Positions 25,330 through 32,907 of a stretch of DNA of 61,564 bases are shown one piece after another. The position numbers and the translations under genes are program-made. Below the pieces are notes generated by a model. The model did not search any database. It worked only from the letters and a program-made list of their open reading frames with translations, and was not told the origin of the DNA. Numbering within the stretch: position 1 is the stretch's first letter; every line of letters starts with the position of its first letter. The stretch is from BP-191 sp035940575 (GTDB lineage: Bacteria > Actinomycetota > Actinomycetes > BP-191): the NCBI GenBank assembly GCA_035940575.1, contig DASZER010000017.1, forward strand, positions 1 to 61,564, in the 5' to 3' direction.

Positions 25330-25544
25330 GATTTCCTCCGATTTGTTTGCCCGCCATTTCCGGCGAGTCGCCGAAGGCTACGTGCGCAAACGTCGTACCG
25401 GAACACGTGGCATCACCCTCCACGGACATGTAGCCGACGCGTCCGCCTCGGAGAGCTCCTACCGAACGCACGGCCCCTCCCGCGACTCCTTCCTCCGTAC
25501 GTCCCGCGCCACCCAGGGCGCGCCCACCAGACGAAAGGAACGTC
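25330..25544. promoter_or_regulatory. Divergent promoter region of two small secreted proteins
   Basis: These 215 nt separate two diverging genes, each with a good ribosome binding site at its edge (GGAGGA for the left gene, AAAGGA for the right). The part near 25330-25390 is less GC-rich than its surroundings, as expected of promoters. I see no convincing operator repeat or riboswitch. Confidence 0.45.
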
Positions 25545-25742
25545 ATGAGGGGATTCAAGAAGGCCGCCGCGTCGCTCGCGCTCGCGGGGGGGATCGTGGT
25601 CCTCGCCGCCGGCCCGGCCGGCGCCGCGGCGGGCATCACCGCCGCGAAGTGCGTCGGCGGCGGCGGCACCGTCGGCGGTGACGGCGGCGGCGGTCGCGTC
25701 TGCGTCGACGGCATCTTCGACGGCTACAAGATCCGCGGCTGA
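25545..25742 (+). CDS. Small secreted Gly-rich peptide
   Basis: This 65-residue product has a signal peptide (MRGFKKAAASLALAGGIVVL, cut near AGA-AAG) and a mature part of only about 38 residues. It holds two Cys (AAKCVGGGGTV and GRVCVDGIFDGYKI) that could form one disulfide. Similar C-x-GGGTV ... C-x-G-x-[FY]-D-G peptides are common, uncharacterised exported proteins in actinomycetes. AAAGGA lies 6 nt before the ATG. A 12-bp hairpin follows its stop. Confidence 0.7.
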   Translation: MRGFKKAAASLALAGGIVVLAAGPAGAAAGITAAKCVGGGGTVGGDGGGGRVCVDGIFDGYKIRG

Positions 25743-25751
25743 CCCCAGCGG

Positions 25752-25786
25752 GCGGCGGAGCGGGGACGGCGTCTCCGCTCCGCCGC
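25752..25786. terminator. Bidirectional hairpin terminator
   Basis: GCGGCGGAGCGG pairs with CCGCTCCGCCGC. Three further inner pairs leave a 5-nt loop, so the stem can reach 15 bp. It lies between the 65-residue peptide gene and the convergent BtuF-like gene, whose stop codon abuts it. Confidence 0.75.
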
Positions 25787-26541
25787 TACAGCCCCAGCGC
25801 GGCGCCGAGCACCTCGGGCGCCTCGGCGAGCGAGGGGCCGTACCAGGTGAGGTGGCGCCCGCTGACGAACGCAGCCCGCTTCCCGGCGAACGCCGCCGTG
25901 TCCTCCGGCGCGAACGCGTACGGCTCGTCGGGCAGCACCACGACGTCGTGGTCGGGCAGGTCGCCGGGCGAGAACTCCGGGTAGCGCGAGCCAGCCGAGG
26001 CGAGGACGTTCGCCACCCCGAGCCGCGCGAGGACGTCGCCCGCGAACGTGTCCCGGCCGAGCGCCATCCACGGCTTCTTCCAGATCGGCACGACGGCCCG
26101 CAGCCGCGGGGGCGACGGCGGCCCCGGCGGCCACGCCGCGCAGGCGTCGGCGTACCACGGCGGCGACCCCTCGCCGAGCACGGCGAGCAGCCGCCCGAGC
26201 GAGGTGAGCGCGGCGGGCACGGTCGTCGGCGCCGTCACCCAGACCGCGACGCCGGCGGCGCGCAGCGCCTCGACGTCCTCCTTGCGGTTCTCCTCGAAGT
26301 TCGCGAGCACGAGGTCGGGCGCGAGGTCGAGGACGGCGGGCACCGACGGGTACTTCGAGCCGCCGACCCGGGCGACGGCAAGCCCCGAAGGGTGGACGCA
26401 GTAGTCGGTCGCGCCCACGAGCAGCCCGGAGAACGCCACCGCCTCCGTCAGCGACGGCACGAGCGAGACGACCCGCCGCACCGGCCGCGGCACCGCGACC
26501 AATGCGCCGAGGTCGTCCCTAGACGCCCGTGATCCGGACAC
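25786..26541 (-). CDS. Cobalamin-type substrate-binding protein (helical-backbone metal receptor), no signal peptide
   Basis: This 251-residue protein resembles BtuF/FecB-type receptors: RRVVSLVPSLTEAVAFSGLL, then GGSKYPSVPAVLDLAPDLVL, LASAGSRYPEFSPGDLPDHD and a C-terminal region ending in GAALGL. Unlike exported BtuF it has no signal peptide or lipobox, and no transporter genes are adjacent. It may therefore handle a corrinoid or metal complex in the cytosol, or the true start may be missed. It overlaps the npdG stop by 23 nt and ends the CbiX-NpdG operon. Confidence 0.75.
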   Translation of the reverse strand: MSGSRASRDDLGALVAVPRPVRRVVSLVPSLTEAVAFSGLLVGATDYCVHPSGLAVARVGGSKYPSVPAVLDLAPDLVLANFEENRKEDVEALRAAGVAVWVTAPTTVPAALTSLGRLLAVLGEGSPPWYADACAAWPPGPPSPPRLRAVVPIWKKPWMALGRDTFAGDVLARLGVANVLASAGSRYPEFSPGDLPDHDVVVLPDEPYAFAPEDTAAFAGKRAAFVSGRHLTWYGPSLAEAPEVLGAALGL

Positions 26542-27214
26542 CGGCGTGGGTCTTGTAGCGCTTGTTGATCGCGAGCAGGACCGTCGTCAACGCCTCCAAC
26601 TCGCGCGAGAGCCGCAGCGGCCCCGCGTCGATCCCCCGCATGCCCGGCGTCTGGGTCGCGAGGCCGACGACGAGCGTCTTGGCCTCGACGTCGTCGCCGC
26701 AGACGAGGATGTCGGTGTTGACCGACGAGTTCGTCCCGAACAGCCGCCGCGCCGACACGTCGTGGAACGCCGACACGACCCGCGCCCCCGGCACGAGCGC
26801 CGCGGTCTGCTCGGCCGCCGAGCCCTCGCGCACCTCGACCGGCATGGCGCCGGCCTTGTCGAACGCCATCGGGTTCACGCAGTCCACGACGATGCGCCCC
26901 TCCAGCGCCGAGGCGAGCGACGTGACGGTGTCGCGGTGCCCGTCGTACGGCACCGCCAGGACGACGACGGGGCCGCACGACGCGGCGTCCTCGTTCGTGG
27001 CGCCGCGGACGTCCAGCGTGAGGTCGGGCCGCATCGCCTTGACCTCCTCGGCCGCCTCCTTGGCGCGTTCGAGGGACCGCGAGCCGAGGACGACCGAGTG
27101 CCCCGCGATCGCGAAGCGCAGCCCGAGCCCCTTCCCCTGCGGCCCGGTCCCGCCGAGGACGCCGATCGTGAGCCCCTCCAGCGTCACGACCTGCCCACCA
27201 GGGATGACCGTCAC
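26519..27214 (-). CDS. npdG: F420:NADPH oxidoreductase
   Basis: This 231-residue Rossmann protein transfers hydride between NADPH and the deazaflavin F420. It shows the glycine motif IGVLGGTGPQGKGLGLRFA, the NADP-binding VVLGSRSLERAKE, VDCVNPMAFD, ARVVSAFHDVSA and SVNTDILVCGDD. These are NpdG/Fno family features and imply that the host makes F420. The start GTG 27214 overlaps the CbiX-like stop (GTGA), giving coupled translation. A second GTG in VVTLEGLTIG is possible. Confidence 0.9.
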   Translation of the reverse strand: MTVIPGGQVVTLEGLTIGVLGGTGPQGKGLGLRFAIAGHSVVLGSRSLERAKEAAEEVKAMRPDLTLDVRGATNEDAASCGPVVVLAVPYDGHRDTVTSLASALEGRIVVDCVNPMAFDKAGAMPVEVREGSAAEQTAALVPGARVVSAFHDVSARRLFGTNSSVNTDILVCGDDVEAKTLVVGLATQTPGMRGIDAGPLRLSRELEALTTVLLAINKRYKTHAGVRITGV

Positions 27215-27594
27215 ATGCCCTCCAACGCGGTCGCGACCCGGTCGGCGACGACGTCGACGATCCGGGGGTCGAGGTTCAACGGCTCGGTGACCACCCACGG
27301 CACGGACCCGTGCTCCGCGGCCGCGCGGGCGAGCAGCGCGGGGATGTCGGAGGTCGAGTGGTTGCCGGGGAAGAGGAAGTACGGGTGCACCACGACCCGC
27401 GCGCAGCCGGCGGCCAGCAGAGCGGCGTAGCCCTCGGCGATCGTCGGCGAGACCAGCTCCAGGAACGCCGCCCGCACGACCCACGACGGCAGCCGCGAGG
27501 ACATCTCCCCCGCGACGGCGAAGACCACGTCGTTCGCCGCGGAACGGCGCGAGCCGTGCCCCACGACGAGCAGCCCTACCGGTCCCTCCGTCAC
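27211..27594 (-). CDS. CbiX/SirB-family protein (sirohydrochlorin chelatase-like)
   Basis: This 127-residue single-domain protein has the CbiX opening LLVVGHGSRRSAANDVV, with the metal-binding His in GHGSR, and the second site region ARVVVHPYFLFPGNH with a conserved His. Short CbiX proteins insert cobalt or iron into sirohydrochlorin. It heads an operon with npdG and a BtuF-like protein. No other cobalamin genes are near, so the exact metal and product are open. Confidence 0.8.
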   Translation of the reverse strand: MTEGPVGLLVVGHGSRRSAANDVVFAVAGEMSSRLPSWVVRAAFLELVSPTIAEGYAALLAAGCARVVVHPYFLFPGNHSTSDIPALLARAAAEHGSVPWVVTEPLNLDPRIVDVVADRVATALEGM

Positions 27595-27722
27595 CCCTCA
27601 CATCCTGCCGTGTCGCGCACCCTCGCCGCGCGGGAGGATTTGTGTCACAGCGGCAGGACTGGGCAGCCCCGTGACGAACGTGATCACATCGGGGCAGGAC
27701 CCGACCAACAGTGGAGCAGCGG

Positions 27723-28616
27723 ATGCGGATCGGCCGGCGCGGACGGCAGGGCGACGAGCCCGGTCGCGACGCCACGCGTACCGCCGCCGAGCGCATCGAC
27801 GCGATCGCCCACGACGCGCACGTCCCCGTCGAGGAGGTGCTCCGCGACGTCGCGGAGTTCCGCCTGGCGCTGGAGACGGACATGATCGTCGCCGCCGCCG
27901 CGGCGGACGAGCCCGAGCTGCTCTCGGACATCGTCGACGGCGAGCGCGCGGAGCTGGCCGACTTCCACGACCGCCTGCTCGAACGCCTCGTGGACGCCGC
28001 CGCGCAGGACGAGCTCGCCGTGCGCCGCGCCCGCCGCCGCTCCCCCGCCCGCGCCACGAAGTACGTCGCCAGCGCCGCCGCGATCCTGACGCTGTTCGGG
28101 CTCACGCGCGCCGCGCCGCCGGCCCACGACGACAACCGCCTCGCCCTCGCGACCGCGAGCCAGCAGTACGTCGACCTGACCAGCGCGGTCACGCGCGACG
28201 CGTCGCCGTCGGCGGTCACCGAGGCCGCGGCCGAGCTGCACGAGACGCTCGAGACGCTGATCACCGAGCACGCCGGCGACCCGGTCGTCGCCGAGCAGGC
28301 CGCGCGGCTGCTGCAGGCGGAGATCTCGCTGCTGCAGAAGCAGGACCCGCACGGCGCCAGCCAGGTCATCGCGCAGGCGCGCTCCCTGATCACGCTGCTG
28401 CAGCGGACGACCCCGCCGGGCGTGCGCGCGAGCGTCGCGCCGATCCTCGACGCCGTGCCCGCGTCGCCGCGGCCGAGCGCGAGCCCCAAGCCCAAGCCGA
28501 AGCCGACGGCCTCCCCGACGAAGGCGTCGCCGAGCCCGAAGCCGACCGCGACCCCGAAGCCCTCGACGAGCCAGTCGCCGGACCCGGACAACGACAACCC
28601 GCTGCACGCGCCGTAG
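27723..28616 (+). CDS. Single-pass membrane protein with Pro/Lys-rich tail
   Basis: This 297-residue protein has a helical cytosolic N-terminus (residues 1-105) and a membrane segment (TKYVASAAAILTLFGLTRAA). A helical extracytoplasmic domain (ASQQYVDLTSAV to ISLLQKQDPH) resembles the DUF5667 type. The tail holds repeated KPKPKPTA-like stretches that could cross or contact the cell wall. The N-terminal part beside one helix recalls anti-sigma factors, but no zinc motif is present and no sigma gene is adjacent. ATG 27723 follows GGAG; a GTG 12 nt upstream is possible. Confidence 0.6.
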   Translation: MRIGRRGRQGDEPGRDATRTAAERIDAIAHDAHVPVEEVLRDVAEFRLALETDMIVAAAAADEPELLSDIVDGERAELADFHDRLLERLVDAAAQDELAVRRARRRSPARATKYVASAAAILTLFGLTRAAPPAHDDNRLALATASQQYVDLTSAVTRDASPSAVTEAAAELHETLETLITEHAGDPVVAEQAARLLQAEISLLQKQDPHGASQVIAQARSLITLLQRTTPPGVRASVAPILDAVPASPRPSASPKPKPKPTASPTKASPSPKPTATPKPSTSQSPDPDNDNPLHAP

Positions 28617-28632
28617 CCCCTCCCCGCACGGC

Positions 28633-28655
28633 TTGTTGCGAACGAGTGGCAACAA
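28633..28655. promoter_or_regulatory. Candidate metalloregulator operator upstream of the zinc importer
   Basis: TTGTTGC, 9 nt, GCAACAA is a 7-bp inverted repeat. It overlaps the expected -35 position for a -10 TAGCCT (28670-28675) that ends 7 nt before the GTG of the binding protein. It does not match the usual actinomycete Zur box closely, so the regulator is unknown. Confidence 0.5.
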
Positions 28656-28682
28656 CGACTCCTGGGCATTAGCCTTCGAGGC

Positions 28683-29663
28683 GTGCGCCGCCTCTGGGGA
28701 GTGGTCCTGCTCGCCGTGCTCGCGGCCGGGTGCGGCGGCGACGCCGGTCCCGCCGCGGACGACGGCAGGCTGGACGTCGTCACGACCGTCGCGCCGCTGA
28801 CGAGCATCGCCGCCACGATCGGCGGCGACCGCGTGCACGTCACGGGTCTGGTCCCCGAGGGCACCAACTCCCACACGTTCGAGCCGCCGCCGAGCGCCGC
28901 CGAGGTGCTGAGCAAGGCCGACCTGATCGTCGTCAACGGCCTCAAGCTCGAGGACCCGACGCTGGAGCTGGCCGAGTCCAACAAGAGGGACGGCACCCCG
29001 GTCCTCGCCCTCGGCGACCGCGTGCTGCCGCGCCAGGACTGGATCTTCGACTTCTCGTTCCCGGAGAAGGACGGCAAGCCCAACCCGCACCTGTGGACCG
29101 ACCCGAACTACGCCGTGCGCTACGCCGAGGTCCTCCACGACGAGTACGCCACCCTCGACCCGGAGGGCAGGGCGACGTTCGACGCGAACCTCGAGACGTT
29201 CCGCGCCTCCGCCGGCGCCCTGTCGGCCGCGGTCGTGGAGGCGGGGCGGACGGTCGAGCGCAAGGAGCTGCTGACCTACCACGACGGCTACGCGTACTTC
29301 GCGAAGGACTTCGGCTGGACCGTCCTCGGCGCGATCCAGCCGTCGAGCTTCGAGGAGCCGAGCCCGCGCGAGGTCGCCGCGCTGATCGAGCAGATCAAGG
29401 CGCGCAAGGTGCCCGCGATCTTCGGCAGCGAGGTCTTCCCCTCGAGCGTGCTGCGGCAGATCGGGAATGCCACGGGCGCCCGCTACGTCGACACCTTGCG
29501 TGACGACGACCTGCCGGGGAAGCCGGGCGACCCCGAGCACTCCTGGCTCGGCCTCATGAGGCAGAACTTCGTCACGATGGTCACCGCGCTCGGCGGCGAC
29601 GCCTCCGCGCTGGACGCCGTGCCGCTCCCGGCGAGCACCGACTCCGCGAGGTACCCGCAGTGA
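28683..29663 (+). CDS. Zinc-type ABC transporter substrate-binding lipoprotein (ZnuA/AdcA-like)
   Basis: This 326-residue lipoprotein has lipobox LAAGCGG. It belongs to cluster A-I metal receptors: VVTTVAPLTSIAATIGGDRV, EGTNSHTFEPPPS with the first His, PNPHLWTDP with the second, and TYHDGYAYFAKDFGW with a third. His at the third site, where manganese receptors have Glu, favours zinc. No His-rich loop is present. The start is GTG 28683, probably leaderless. It heads a three-gene importer operon and overlaps the ATPase gene (GTGA). Confidence 0.9.
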   Translation: MRRLWGVVLLAVLAAGCGGDAGPAADDGRLDVVTTVAPLTSIAATIGGDRVHVTGLVPEGTNSHTFEPPPSAAEVLSKADLIVVNGLKLEDPTLELAESNKRDGTPVLALGDRVLPRQDWIFDFSFPEKDGKPNPHLWTDPNYAVRYAEVLHDEYATLDPEGRATFDANLETFRASAGALSAAVVEAGRTVERKELLTYHDGYAYFAKDFGWTVLGAIQPSSFEEPSPREVAALIEQIKARKVPAIFGSEVFPSSVLRQIGNATGARYVDTLRDDDLPGKPGDPEHSWLGLMRQNFVTMVTALGGDASALDAVPLPASTDSARYPQ

Positions 29664-30445
29664 GCGCGCCGCTGATCCGCCTCGACGGTGTCACCTGCCA
29701 CTACGGCGCCGAGCCCGTCCTCGCCGACGTCGACCTGACGATCGGCGAGGGGACGTTCACCGGCGTCGTCGGCCCGTCGGGCTCCGGCAAGACCACGCTG
29801 CTGCGCGTCCTGCTCGGCACCGTCGACCCGCAGCACGGCACCGTTGCCCGAGCCAGGGGCACGGCGGTGTCGTACGTCCCGCAGCTCGAGACCGTCGACT
29901 GGAACTTCCCCGTCACGGTCGAGGAGTGCGTGCTGATGTCGCGCACGGGCCGGCGCCTCCCGTGGCCGAGCCGCGACGAGCGCCGCGAGGTCGGCGAGGT
30001 GCTCGAACGCCTCGGCATCGGCGGCCTCGCGAAGCGCCACATCCGCCAGCTCTCCGGCGGCCAGCAGCAGCGGATGTTCCTCGCCCGCGCGCTCCTGCGC
30101 CGCCCCCGCCTGCTGCTGCTCGACGAGCCGACGTCGGGCGTCGACGTCGCCACCCGCCACGAGGTGCTGCACCTGCTCGCCGACCTCAACGCCGAGGGCA
30201 TCGGCATCGTCCTGACGACCCACGACCTCAACGGCATGGCCGCCCACCTGCCGCACCTGGTCTGCCTGCACACCCGCGTCATCGGCGTCGGCGCCCCGCG
30301 CGACGTGCTGACCCCGGACGTGCTGGAGCGCACGTTCGGCGCGCGCATGGAGGTGCTGATCCACGGCGGGATGCCGGTCGTCCTCGACTCCTACGAGGGC
30401 CTCACCGTCCCGCTGCCGCGCACCGACCCGCTGCCCACCCCGTGA
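29660..30445 (+). CDS. Metal ABC transporter ATP-binding protein
   Basis: This 261-residue ATPase has Walker A GPSGSGKTT, signature LSGGQQQRMFLARAL, Walker B LLLLDEPTSGVD and the switch His in TTHDL. It powers the importer formed with the neighbouring receptor and permease, probably for Zn(II). The GTG start overlaps the receptor stop, and the permease starts 7 nt later. Confidence 0.93.
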   Translation: MSAPLIRLDGVTCHYGAEPVLADVDLTIGEGTFTGVVGPSGSGKTTLLRVLLGTVDPQHGTVARARGTAVSYVPQLETVDWNFPVTVEECVLMSRTGRRLPWPSRDERREVGEVLERLGIGGLAKRHIRQLSGGQQQRMFLARALLRRPRLLLLDEPTSGVDVATRHEVLHLLADLNAEGIGIVLTTHDLNGMAAHLPHLVCLHTRVIGVGAPRDVLTPDVLERTFGARMEVLIHGGMPVVLDSYEGLTVPLPRTDPLPTP

Positions 30446-30452
30446 GGCGGGC

Positions 30453-31292
30453 GTGAACGACCTGCTCGCGCCGTTCGCCTACGACTTCTTCACGCGCGGG
30501 GTCATCGTCGCGACGCTCTCGGGCGCGCTGCTCGGCCTGATCGGCGTCTACATCACGCTCAAGGGCATGTCGTACATCGGCCACGGCCTGTCCCACGCGA
30601 TCTACGGCGGGTTCGCCGCGAGCACGATCGTGTCGTTCAACTTCTACGTCGGCGCCGGCCTCTGGGGCCTCGGCTCCGCCATGGCGATCAACGCCGTGTC
30701 GCGGCGCCGCGCGATCGGGGCCGACGCCGCGATCGGCGTCATCACGACGGCGTCGTTCGCGCTCGGGGTCGCGCTGCTGCGCAGGTTCGGGAGCAGGGGC
30801 GCGTCGTTCGACGCGGCGCTGTTCGGGTCGATCCTCGGGCTCACCGACACCGACGTCCTCGCGGTCGCGGCCGTGACCGTGCTCGCGGTGCTGCTGGTGT
30901 TCTTCCGCTACCGCGCGCTGCTGTTCACGACGTTCGACCCCGAGGTCGCCGACGTCTCCGGCGTCTCGGTCGCGCGCACCGACGCGCTGCTCACCGCCAC
31001 GCTCGCGCTCGGCATCCTCGTGACGCTCAACGTCATCGGCGTGACGTTGGTCGCGGCGATCCTCGTCACGCCGCCGGTCGTCGCGCGGATGCTGACGGTG
31101 TCGTTCTCCCGGATGCTCGTCATCTCGACGGTCGTCGGGGCGCTGTGCGGGTTCGTCGGGATGAACCTCTCGTACCACTACGACGTCCCGAGCGGCACGA
31201 TGATCGTGCTGACGGGGGCGGCGGTGTTCGTGCTGACGTTCGCGCTCACGGGGGTGCGGGGGCTGCGCCGCACGGCCGGCCTGGCGCACTAG
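30453..31292 (+). CDS. Metal ABC transporter permease (ZnuB family)
   Basis: This 279-residue protein has about eight membrane helices and ABC-3 family features: GVYITLKGMSYIGHGLSHAI near the start, FFRYRALLFTTFDPEVADVS in the middle and VVGALCGFVGMNLSYHYDVP near the end. It forms the transmembrane channel of the zinc-type importer. The GTG start lies 7 nt after the ATPase gene, in the same operon. Confidence 0.93.
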   Translation: MNDLLAPFAYDFFTRGVIVATLSGALLGLIGVYITLKGMSYIGHGLSHAIYGGFAASTIVSFNFYVGAGLWGLGSAMAINAVSRRRAIGADAAIGVITTASFALGVALLRRFGSRGASFDAALFGSILGLTDTDVLAVAAVTVLAVLLVFFRYRALLFTTFDPEVADVSGVSVARTDALLTATLALGILVTLNVIGVTLVAAILVTPPVVARMLTVSFSRMLVISTVVGALCGFVGMNLSYHYDVPSGTMIVLTGAAVFVLTFALTGVRGLRRTAGLAH

Positions 31293-31301
31293 GCGAACGC
31301 C

Positions 31302-31865
31302 GTGGACGCCGCCGAGACCGCCGCGCTGCGGGCGCTGTTCGAGGGGACGCCGTTCGACGACGAGGTCGTGGACTTCGCCACGACGCTCGGCACGACCGCG
31401 CGCGACCTGCTGCTCGTCGGCACGCCGGACGAGGAGCCGTGGCACTTCGCCGCGCACCTCACCGACGAGGCCGAGTGGGCGCGCCGCCCCGAGCTCGCGC
31501 CGACGCTCGTCCGCTGGCAGGTGCCCGACGGCGCTCCCCCGCACCTCGCCGTGGGCCTCGACCGGCTGACCGTCGTGACGCGCGAGACGCTGCTCGTCGT
31601 CTCCCCCGACGGCGCCCCCGAACGCCTCCTGGACGACGCCTCCCGCGCCCGCCGCAAGGGCGCTCGCGTCCTCGCGATCGAGGCGGGCGACGCCGACCTG
31701 CGCTCGGTCGCGCACGAGTCGCTGACGGTGCCCGCGCAGGCGTACCTCGACGTCGTGCAGCACGTCGTGAGCGCGACCGCGCCCGGCGCGCGCAGGCCGA
31801 GCGTCAGGCAGCGTCTGGGCCGGCTCCTGGACGGTCTCCAGGGCGCCCCTCGCCCGCCGCGGTGA
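31302..31865 (+). CDS. Uncharacterised 187-residue protein
   Basis: This soluble protein has no signal or membrane segment and no family that I recognise. It starts at GTG 31302, 9 nt after the permease gene, so it is probably cotranscribed with the zinc importer. Visible segments are GTTARDLLLVGTPDEEPWHF, a strand-rich centre (VGLDRLTVVTRETLLVVSPD) and a basic C-terminal end. Its last 62 nt overlap the convergent CopC-like gene. Confidence 0.55.
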   Translation: MDAAETAALRALFEGTPFDDEVVDFATTLGTTARDLLLVGTPDEEPWHFAAHLTDEAEWARRPELAPTLVRWQVPDGAPPHLAVGLDRLTVVTRETLLVVSPDGAPERLLDDASRARRKGARVLAIEAGDADLRSVAHESLTVPAQAYLDVVQHVVSATAPGARRPSVRQRLGRLLDGLQGAPRPPR

Positions 31866-32367
31866 CTCCCGCCCTGCGGCGCACCGCCACGACGCCGCCC
31901 ACCGCGCCCGCGAGGACGACGCCGGCGAGCACGAGCATCCCCGTCCCGCCGCCGCCCGAGACGGCCGTGAACCGCACCGTCACCGGCCCCTGCGGCGGCG
32001 CGGTGTTGTCGGTGTCCGGCGCCTGGCTGAGCCGCAGCTCGTGCTCCCCCGGCCCGACGTGCACGAACAGCTCGGTCTGCCGTCCAGGCAGCACCGACAG
32101 CGTCGTGAACGTCCCGCCGACCTTGCCCGTCGTGTCCACGAGCGTGCCGTCGAGCGCGAGCGTGAACAGCCCGGCACCGTCGCCGCCCTCGCCGACCACG
32201 ATGACGCGCAGCCGCCCCTCGCTGACCCGCGACCCGTCCTCGGGCGCGGCGATGCGCAGGCGCGGGGAGACGTGCGCGTTCGCCGGAGAGGCAACCGGCC
32301 ACGTCGCGAGGACGAACGCCAGGGGGACGGCGGCGGGCCGGGCGAGCCGGCCGGGAACCCGGAGCAC
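31804..32367 (-). CDS. CopC-like exported protein with C-terminal membrane anchor
   Basis: This 187-residue protein has a signal peptide ending near PANA-HVSP, leaving His at or near the mature N-terminus as in CopC copper proteins. A beta-sandwich region (LRIAAPEDGSRVSEGRLRVI, VHVGPGEHELRLSQAPDTDN) follows, then a membrane segment (GMLVLAGVVLAGAVGGVVAV) and a basic tail. Copper binding is an inference from layout and neighbours. GTG 32367 gives a normal signal length; GTG 32397 is an alternative start. It is divergent from the cupredoxin-like gene. Confidence 0.65.
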   Translation of the reverse strand: MLRVPGRLARPAAVPLAFVLATWPVASPANAHVSPRLRIAAPEDGSRVSEGRLRVIVVGEGGDGAGLFTLALDGTLVDTTGKVGGTFTTLSVLPGRQTELFVHVGPGEHELRLSQAPDTDNTAPPQGPVTVRFTAVSGGGGTGMLVLAGVVLAGAVGGVVAVRRRAGVTAAGEGRPGDRPGAGPDAA

Positions 32368-32427
32368 GCCGCCGATCGTGGCACGTCGAGGAGGCACGAC
32401 AGAATGGACGGCGACGGAAGGAGCCAG

Positions 32428-32907
32428 ATGACTCGCACCATCGCCCGGCGCGCGCCGCTCGCCGCGGCTGCCGTGCTCGCGCTCGCGCTGGCCGCGTGCG
32501 GCGACGGCGGCACCCCGAACGGCGCGGCCACGACGGCGCCGCCCACCACGGCGACCGTCCCGCCCTCGTCGCGCCCGCCGACCTCGTCCGCCACCTCGCC
32601 GTCGGGCGGGGCCGGCTGCGGGCTCCGTACCAGCCCCGCCGCGGGGACGGTGGTCGTCACGGCGACCGTCAAGGACGGAAAGGTCGAGGCGCCGAGCCGC
32701 AGCGTCTCCGTGAAGCGCGGCACGAAGGTCCGCCTCGAGATCACGAGCGACGTCGGCGACGAGGTCCACGTGCACACGTACGACCTCAAGGAGGACGTCA
32801 CGCCGGGCTGCCCGAGCGCGATCGAGTTCGTCGCGAACATCCCCGGCCAGGTCGAGGTCGAGCTCGAGAAGTCGCACGTGGACGTGCTCGAGATCAAGGC
32901 GACCTAG
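32428..32907 (+). CDS. Cupredoxin-like lipoprotein
   Basis: This 159-residue protein has a lipobox signal (LALALAACGDGG), a Thr/Pro/Ser linker and a cupredoxin-like beta domain (SVSVKRGTKVRLEITSDVGD, HVHTYDLKE, VELEKSHVDVLEI). The His residues in DEVHVHTYD and KSHVDV are candidate metal ligands; a full type-1 copper set is not evident. GGAAGGAG precedes ATG 32428. It heads an operon with a polytopic membrane protein and a 47-residue membrane peptide, which points to copper handling. Confidence 0.75.
   Translation: MTRTIARRAPLAAAAVLALALAACGDGGTPNGAATTAPPTTATVPPSSRPPTSSATSPSGGAGCGLRTSPAAGTVVVTATVKDGKVEAPSRSVSVKRGTKVRLEITSDVGDEVHVHTYDLKEDVTPGCPSAIEFVANIPGQVEVELEKSHVDVLEIKAT

Noticed and set aside
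27595..27722. Possible cobalamin riboswitch upstream of the CbiX-like operon
   Set aside because: No B12-box-like sequence or room for the fold. Only short palindromes (GTGATCAC, TGTGTCACA) are present.
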